This document shows, piece after piece, positions 49,735 through 54,342 of a stretch of 54,342 nt of DNA; positions within the stretch are counted from its first letter, which is position 1, and every line of letters begins with the position of its first letter. A model generated the notes under the pieces. It made no database searches and was not told where the DNA came from. It saw nothing but the letters and a program-made list of their open reading frames with translations. Source of the stretch: Blautia sp. (GTDB lineage: Bacteria; Bacillota; Clostridia; Lachnospirales; Lachnospiraceae). Location of the stretch: contig JAMPAC010000017.1 in NCBI GenBank assembly GCA_023667395.1, forward strand, positions 1 to 54,342. The letters are read 5' to 3'. Both the position numbers and the translations under genes were made by a program.

Positions 49735-50961
49735 ATGGATAAAAAGAAAAAAATACGCATTCAAAATCTTTTGTTCTTTCTATCTCTATTGCTGATTTAC
49801 CTGATCATAACATTGTATCTGTTTCACTGCCAGGCAACCACCGACGACGAATTATTTCCCGCAGATATCTGGGTCTATATGGCAAAAATGGAGGGACAGT
49901 TTTCCAAGCACGATTTTCCTTACCCCATATTGTTCCAGACCGGAAAGTTCTTTTTGCTTTTTACCAGTCCGGAATTTGCCATAGCGCTGGCTGCTGCTTT
50001 ATTGAACGGTCTGACTCCCCTTGCTTTGAAATACTATTTTGACCGATTCCTACAGGTCCGGAACACCGACACCGTTAAGCGGGGAGTCTTTTCCACCTTG
50101 CTGGTTTTTTCGTTGCTTTTCGCTTCCATGCTGTACCCTCTTACCTGGTTGGGCGCCCCCCCCCAATCCTTTACAGATGAGCAGCCCTATCGTTATATTG
50201 GAACTTTTACCCCCAACCCTTACCACAATGCCACTTATCTTGCAGCACGTCCTTTTTCCATCCCGGCTATTTTCCTGTTTGCGGATATTTTGACCTTTTA
50301 TGAAAAGGAAGATCGCTGGAACCATCCAAAATACATATGTTTTTCCCTGTTCCTGTGTCTCGCCACACTGGCAAAACCCAGTTTTACCCTTGTATTTGTC
50401 AGCATGGCCGGGATCATTATGTTATGGCGGCTGCTGACCTCCCATTTTCAGAAAGTGAAAGCTTTTTTTCAGATGGGAATCTGGTTTATTCCCACTTTTC
50501 TGGTACTGCTGTATCAGTTTGGAAACGTTTATCAGACAAACAACGATAGCGACAGTATAGGCTTCGGTTTTCTGACGGTCTGGTCCTTGATAACAAAGAG
50601 TGTGTCTATGTCCATCCTGCTGGGAATAGCCTTCCCCTTGACAGTGCTGCTATTTGGTCTGATTCAAAGACAGATTTCCGGTCTGTTAAAATTTTCATGG
50701 CAGTTTTACCTTATGGCCCTGCTGACAATGGCCTTTTTGTATGAAGAGGGACCCCGTTTGGGTCATGTGAATTTCGCCTGGGGCTATATGTATGGATTGT
50801 TCTTTGCCTACACCATCAGCCTGATCATTCTGGCTAAAAACACCCTGCAGCGCGGACAGCCTGTCTGGCAGCTGGGAATCCAGTGGACGGTTTACGGCCT
50901 TCACCTGATCTGCGGAATCGATTATTTCCGGGTTCTGATTCAGGGAGGACCATATCATTAA
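49735..50961 (+). CDS. Polytopic membrane protein, GT-C-like (paralogue B), with C9 tract
   Basis: 408 residues, about ten membrane segments, AGGAGG eight nt before ATG 49735. The first outer loop has DDELFPADIWVYMAKMEGQF with acidic residues. FTPNPYHNATYLAARPFSIP, LATLAKPSFTL and NFAWGYMYGLFFAY match paralogue A (44571-45821). A run of nine C at 50156-50164 encodes APP in frame, so this gene is intact, but loss or gain of one C would truncate it. Plus strand and monocistronic, with its own promoter. Confidence 0.75.
   Translation: MDKKKKIRIQNLLFFLSLLLIYLIITLYLFHCQATTDDELFPADIWVYMAKMEGQFSKHDFPYPILFQTGKFFLLFTSPEFAIALAAALLNGLTPLALKYYFDRFLQVRNTDTVKRGVFSTLLVFSLLFASMLYPLTWLGAPPQSFTDEQPYRYIGTFTPNPYHNATYLAARPFSIPAIFLFADILTFYEKEDRWNHPKYICFSLFLCLATLAKPSFTLVFVSMAGIIMLWRLLTSHFQKVKAFFQMGIWFIPTFLVLLYQFGNVYQTNNDSDSIGFGFLTVWSLITKSVSMSILLGIAFPLTVLLFGLIQRQISGLLKFSWQFYLMALLTMAFLYEEGPRLGHVNFAWGYMYGLFFAYTISLIILAKNTLQRGQPVWQLGIQWTVYGLHLICGIDYFRVLIQGGPYH
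50156..50164 (+). repeat. C9 tract inside GT-C-like paralogue B
   Basis: Nine consecutive C, in frame. The same length as the tract that breaks glycosyltransferase copy 2. Confidence 0.9.
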
Positions 50962-51049
50962 GGAACTGTTGAACCGTTTCTGAACATGAAATAAGGCATC
51001 CGCTTCTTTCGGAATTTTCCGGTCAGCAGATGCCTTTTACCCTGTATGG

Positions 51050-51724
51050 TCAGATCGCTCTTTTTTCCGCTTTTTCCACATCGGCTTCCGCTCCCTGCAC
51101 GATGGCAAGGATCTCCTCATTCAGGGAAAGCATCCTGGCGTCCAGATCCGTCACCATCTTGGCGCACTCCACCAGTTCGCTTTTAATATGGGCCGGCGCA
51201 TCTCCCTCAAACTTATAGTGGATCTTATGCTCCAGGCTGGCCCAGAAATCCATGGCTACCGTGCGTATCTGAATCTCCACCTTCGTATCCACGTTGCGGT
51301 CGGACAGATAGACCGGCAGCGTGACGATCATGTGATAACTCTTGTACCCGCTGGCCTTGGGAAACGTAATGTAATCCTTCACCGCGATGACCTTGATGTC
51401 CCTCTGTTCACGGATCATATCCGCGATACGGTAGATATCCGATGTAAACGAGCATATGATACGGATTCCCGCTATATCGTTCACATACCTCACCATATTG
51501 TCGATCGTAGACGCATAACCATGACGTTTCAGCTTCTTCACAATGCTCTCAGGGGTCTTGATGCGAGCCTTGATATGTTCGATGGGATTATATTGATGTA
51601 CATGCTGAAATTCATCGTTCAGTATTTCCATTCTGGTCTGAATCTGGCGCAGCGCCGCATTATAGACCAGAGTAACCTCTTTCCAGCTGTCGATTCCATC
51701 CCCATTGTCCACTTTTAAATCCAT
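51050..51724 (-). CDS. Small alarmone synthetase (RelQ/YjbM type)
   Basis: 224-residue single-domain (p)ppGpp synthetase. It carries the synthetase motifs RIKTPESIVKKLKRHG, NDIAGIRIICSFTSDIYRIA, VKDYITFPKASGYKSYHMIV and VEIQIRTVAMDFWASLEHKI, with no HD hydrolase domain and no TGS/ACT tail. It raises alarmone levels under envelope or starvation stress in related species. ATG 51724 has AAAGGAG six nt ahead; the frame extends upstream to 51805 but without a binding site. Single gene. Confidence 0.93.
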   Translation of the reverse strand: MDLKVDNGDGIDSWKEVTLVYNAALRQIQTRMEILNDEFQHVHQYNPIEHIKARIKTPESIVKKLKRHGYASTIDNMVRYVNDIAGIRIICSFTSDIYRIADMIREQRDIKVIAVKDYITFPKASGYKSYHMIVTLPVYLSDRNVDTKVEIQIRTVAMDFWASLEHKIHYKFEGDAPAHIKSELVECAKMVTDLDARMLSLNEEILAIVQGAEADVEKAEKRAI

Positions 51725-51824
51725 AACTACTCCTTTGTCAGAACTTCCCTCAAATATTTCACATTCAGTATAACATAAAATGTATTGAAAATGTATATTA
51801 TTCACAAATTTTTAATTATTTTGT

Positions 51825-51989
51825 GTAACAGTTCAGCCAGTTCATATAAATTGAGAAAAATCGTGCTTGCACGGATTTTGCGAAATTTATATGAACTGAG
51901 GGAGCGCCATTTTATGAGTAAAGAGAGCGGCAAAGCAGCGGAAAGCGCCGCAGGCGCGGCTTTACGAATGGCGCGGGCTGAATTGTTAC
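51825..51989. mobile_element. MITE-like nested palindrome
   Basis: A 165-bp segment bounded by GTAACAGTTCAGCC (51825-51838) and its complement GGCTGAATTGTTAC (51976-51989, one mismatch). Inside lie AGTTCATATAAATT / AATTTATATGAACT (51839-51852, 51884-51897), a nested AAAATCGTG...CACGGATTTT, and GCGCCATT / AATGGCGC (51904-51911, 51967-51974). It carries no credible gene. The end sequence recurs at 28951-28982 and 37590-37603. No clear target-site duplication is seen. Confidence 0.6.
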
Positions 51990-52124
51990 TACTTCTCCTT
52001 TTTTTATCCATATCTTTCTATATATATGACGGTTCTGCTAAAATATGCATTGCAAATCCCATTTTAAAAGGGTAGAATCAGTGTAACTGTTCAAACATGG
52101 ATTTCACCGGAAAGGGAATGGAAA

Positions 52125-52391
52125 ATGTTTCGTTTATGGGCAAGAATATTTCAGGATAATCATATGCTGAGGGATACCTGTATCGCGGACGACAGGGATG
52201 ATACCCGCACCCACAAGGTATTCCGGGCACTGGAAGAAGTATGTTATGAATTCGATCTGGGTAAGCCGATCTGGCTGGACAAGACTGTATCTGACTTCAA
52301 ACGCCACAGCAAAGCGCGATTCACACAGGACAACTTTATAGAGGCAATCGACTTCGATTACCTGGAGATCCAGATCATTGAAGAAGATTAG
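52125..52391 (+). CDS. Small conserved protein of unknown function
   Basis: 88 residues, soluble and acidic at the C-terminus, starting MFRLWARIFQDNHMLRDTCI and containing THKVFRALEEVCYEFDLGKP, IWLDKTVSDFKRHSKARF and ending DYLEIQIIEED. The composition and conserved-looking aromatic/charged pattern suggest a real gene. No known domain is recognised. GGGAATGGAAA precedes the ATG. It lies downstream of the MITE-like element and upstream of the hlyIII leader, on the same strand as hlyIII. Confidence 0.7.
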   Translation: MFRLWARIFQDNHMLRDTCIADDRDDTRTHKVFRALEEVCYEFDLGKPIWLDKTVSDFKRHSKARFTQDNFIEAIDFDYLEIQIIEED

Positions 52392-52393
52392 TG

Positions 52394-52422
52394 TTGACAT
52401 TTCTGTTTTTCTGATGTAATAT
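52394..52422 (+). promoter_or_regulatory. Promoter of the hemolysin-III family gene
   Basis: TTGACA, 17 bp, TAATAT, just after the stop of the small conserved gene, leaving a leader of about 180 nt before hlyIII. Confidence 0.75.
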
Positions 52423-52511
52423 CCTCTTGATGATACATAGTTTTGAAAACCACGTGGTACAATATTCAAAAACATGTTGGGGACGGAACTGGAAAACAGC
52501 CTCGGAACGTA

Positions 52512-52577
52512 AATGCCCGAAAGAAATTTCCGGCTGCGTTTTATGCAGACGAAATTTCTTTCAGTGCAATGGGCATT
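52512..52577 (+). other. Long hairpin in the hlyIII leader
   Basis: AATGCCC / GGGCATT (52512-52518, 52571-52577), GAAAGAAATTT / AAATTTCTTTC (52519-52529, 52552-52562) and an inner CTGC / GCAG form a 66-nt stem-loop ending 35 nt before the start codon. Probably a regulatory leader structure or a small repeat; it is similar in layout to the hairpin at 19084-19144. Confidence 0.55.
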
Positions 52578-52612
52578 GGAGTGCAGAGGCGGAACTGGAA
52601 TAGGAGGATTTT

Positions 52613-53263
52613 ATGCAGATAACAATCAGGGAACCCGGAAGCGCCATCACACATTTCATAGGCATGATGCTGGCCGTTTTTGCGGCGGTGCCGCTTCTGG
52701 TGAAGGCAGGCATCACATCCGACGGAAGCCATTTTGCAGCCATGGCCATATTCATGGCAAGCATGATACTGCTCTACGGCGCAAGCGCCATGTATCATTC
52801 CGTGAACCTGTCGGGGAAAAGCCTGCGCGTTTTCCAGAAGCTGGATCATATGATGATCTTCGTCCTGATCGCTGGATCCTATACGCCGGTCTGCCTGGTG
52901 GTGCTGGGCGGGGACGTGGGATACAGGCTCCTGGCGCTTGTCTGGGGGATCGCCCTGGCGGGCATGACGGTCAAAGCATGCTGGATCACCTGCCCCAAAT
53001 GGTTTTCTTCCATCATTTATATCGCCATGGGGTGGGTCTGCGTCTTCGTCTTCGGACAGCTGTTCGACACCCTCTCCACCGCAGCTTTCCTGTGGCTGCT
53101 GGCAGGCGGGCTGATTTACACCGCAGGCGGCGTGATCTATGCCCTGAAGCTTCCGCTCTTTAACGCAAAGCACAGGGCTTTCGGATCACATGAAGTCTTC
53201 CACCTGTTTGTGATGGGAGGAAGCGTCTGCCATTTTATCTTTATGTATCTGTATGTGGCATGA
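52613..53263 (+). CDS. Hemolysin III / PAQR-family membrane protein
   Basis: 216 residues with seven membrane segments, typical of the YqfA/HlyIII branch of the PAQR superfamily. The conserved features are an early EPGSAITHFIG, SAMYHSVNLSGKSLRVFQKLDH with the membrane-facing His/Asp, and a final HEVFHLFVMGGSVCHFIFMY with two His. Members are linked to membrane fluidity and zinc-dependent hydrolase activity in the wider family; haemolysis is not implied. AGGAGG precedes the ATG. A structured leader and its own promoter suggest regulation. Confidence 0.9.
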   Translation: MQITIREPGSAITHFIGMMLAVFAAVPLLVKAGITSDGSHFAAMAIFMASMILLYGASAMYHSVNLSGKSLRVFQKLDHMMIFVLIAGSYTPVCLVVLGGDVGYRLLALVWGIALAGMTVKACWITCPKWFSSIIYIAMGWVCVFVFGQLFDTLSTAAFLWLLAGGLIYTAGGVIYALKLPLFNAKHRAFGSHEVFHLFVMGGSVCHFIFMYLYVA

Positions 53264-53264
53264 C

Positions 53265-54185
53265 TCACTGATTGGCCATGGCGCACAGTTCCGCCAGCAT
53301 TGCAGGGAGTTTTTCTTCCATCTCCTCATCCGAAAACTGGCAGGTGCCCACTTTCCGGTGTCCGCCGCCGTTATATTTGAGCATCAGTTTGCCCACGTCC
53401 ACATTGGAAGTACGGTTCAGGATGCTGTAGCCAACCGCCGCGGAACAGCCTTTCCCGCCGCGTCCGCTGACAATCCAGGCGGAGATGTTCTGTTCCGGAT
53501 ACATGCTGTAGATCATGAAGCGATTGCCGGTATAGATGGGATCCACGCCCCTTAAGTCGGAGATGATCACATTGCCGTCCACGCGGGTATATTTCAGCAC
53601 CATTTCCTTAAACTTTTCCGTCTGCTCATTGTAGACCTCGATCCTCTCCTGCACATCGGGAAGCGCCAGGATCTCCTCCGTGGTCATGGTACGGCATGCT
53701 TCCAGCAGCTTCTCCATAAGCTGGTAGTTGGAAATGGAGAACTGTCTCCATCTGCCCAGACCGGTTCTGGGATCCATCAGGAAACCCACCAGGATCCACC
53801 CCTCGGGGTTCATGACCTCTTCCACCGTCAAATTACCGGAATCCACTTTGTCCACAGCTTCCATGATCTCGCTGAATTGGGGAAAGCGCTCTTCCCCGCC
53901 GTAGTACTCATAAATGATCCTGGCGCAGGAAGGCGTGATACGGCTCTCCCCCTTATATTTTCCCGCCAGCTGCAGTCTTTCGTGCTCGCTGGAGTGGTGA
54001 TCGAACCAGAGGCCGCAGCCCTCCACATAGGGCACATTGGCAAGGCAGTCGTCTTCATTGATCTCGATCAGACCATCCTGCAGATCCTTGGGATGCGCAA
54101 ATTTCCAATGATCGATGATCCCTGCTTCCAACAATAATGCGCCGCATACCAGACCGTCAAAATCAGAGCGTGTCACTAATCTCAC
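53265..54185 (-). CDS. DHH-family phosphoesterase
   Basis: 306 residues. The DHH domain has VTRSDFDGLVCGALLLEAG and the name-giving LWFDHHSSEHERLQ (about 60-73); the C-terminal DHHA1-like domain ends with LKYNGGGHRKVGTCQFSDEE. These metal-dependent enzymes hydrolyse pyrophosphate, polyphosphate, small RNAs or cyclic dinucleotide products; which one applies here is not visible. The GTG start at 54185 has GGGAGGAAG eight nt upstream. It converges with hlyIII, with one base between the stops. Confidence 0.85.
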   Translation of the reverse strand: MRLVTRSDFDGLVCGALLLEAGIIDHWKFAHPKDLQDGLIEINEDDCLANVPYVEGCGLWFDHHSSEHERLQLAGKYKGESRITPSCARIIYEYYGGEERFPQFSEIMEAVDKVDSGNLTVEEVMNPEGWILVGFLMDPRTGLGRWRQFSISNYQLMEKLLEACRTMTTEEILALPDVQERIEVYNEQTEKFKEMVLKYTRVDGNVIISDLRGVDPIYTGNRFMIYSMYPEQNISAWIVSGRGGKGCSAAVGYSILNRTSNVDVGKLMLKYNGGGHRKVGTCQFSDEEMEEKLPAMLAELCAMANQ

Positions 54186-54342
54186 TTATTCTTCCTCCCT
54201 TTCTATATTGGTATTTTTGTCGTTAGCTTCCATTATAGCATCTTTTTCTCTATATTACCATTCCTGCTTTCATTATTTCTTTCATTTTGGTAACTATTCA
54301 GCCGCCTGCCTTTTCCCTCTTCATCCAGAAAGATGTCAGTGT
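54186..54342. other. Right edge, no gene seen
   Basis: AT-rich sequence upstream of the DHH gene, presumably holding its promoter. I see no gene or clear repeat here. Confidence 0.4.

Noticed and set aside
1-54342. tRNA or rRNA genes
   Set aside because: No cloverleaf-type TTCGA-loop sequences or rRNA segments were recognised on either strand by eye. In particular the att site is in lysS, not in a tRNA gene.

Overview
The window reads as the chromosome of a low-GC-type Firmicute, most likely a gut Lachnospiraceae (Clostridium cluster XIVa relative). This is inferred from the gene order lysS-greA-(unknown)-dusB-coaX-DUF6145-like-birA, a SAM-I riboswitch before metK, AGGAGG-type ribosome binding sites, and many sporeformer-style envelope proteins. 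The chromosomal part (about 9.5-54.3 kb) looks moderately GC-rich. The first 9.5 kb is much more AT-rich and is accessory DNA.

Region 1 (1-9.5 kb) is a pile-up of two mobile elements at the 3' end of lysS. At 1-3.67 kb is the edge of a larger plasmid-like or ICE-like element with a RepA_N initiator, a parB split in two by a 62-nt insert, parA and two small conserved genes. At 3.67-9.49 kb is a complete small integrative mobilizable element. It is bounded by a 15-bp direct repeat (catcgtcgggaacaa), one copy of which lies inside the last codons of lysS. It carries a tyrosine integrase, a rolling-circle Rep with a fused SF3 helicase, a MobV relaxase, an XRE regulator, a lipoprotein cargo gene, a candidate oriT and a candidate double-strand origin.

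Region 2 (9.5-38.8 kb) is mainly housekeeping, nearly all on the minus strand: translation and tRNA (lysS, dusB, spoU-type methylase), transcription (greA), cofactors (coaX, birA, metK), amino acids (argF, proC), glycolysis (pfkA), replication (dnaE, a Y-family polymerase), cell wall (murA, a SleB-type hydrolase, a LysM/M23 peptidase), membrane quality control (SPFH plus NfeD), and several Lachnospiraceae-type TPR, MORN and beta-propeller envelope proteins. A short degraded island at 27.4-30.1 kb holds a 5'-truncated gene remnant, a toxin-antitoxin-like pair whose GNAT gene has an in-frame stop, and a decayed IS1595-like transposase.

Region 3 (38.9-51 kb) is a cluster of polytopic GT-C-like membrane proteins: a tandem pair of family-39-like glycosyltransferases (one frameshifted at a C9 tract), a third family-39-like enzyme in opposite orientation, a DUF6020-like protein, and two paralogous polytopic proteins, one of which also contains a C9 tract. 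They are interleaved with a flavin reductase and a coiled-coil membrane protein that has a perfect 126-bp internal duplication. This locus is the best candidate for an undescribed, possibly phase-variable, surface-glycan system.

Region 4 (51-54.3 kb) carries a small alarmone synthetase, a MITE-like nested palindrome, a small conserved protein, a hemolysin-III family protein behind a structured leader, and a DHH-family phosphoesterase. All calls are from reading the sequence by eye; no database search was run.
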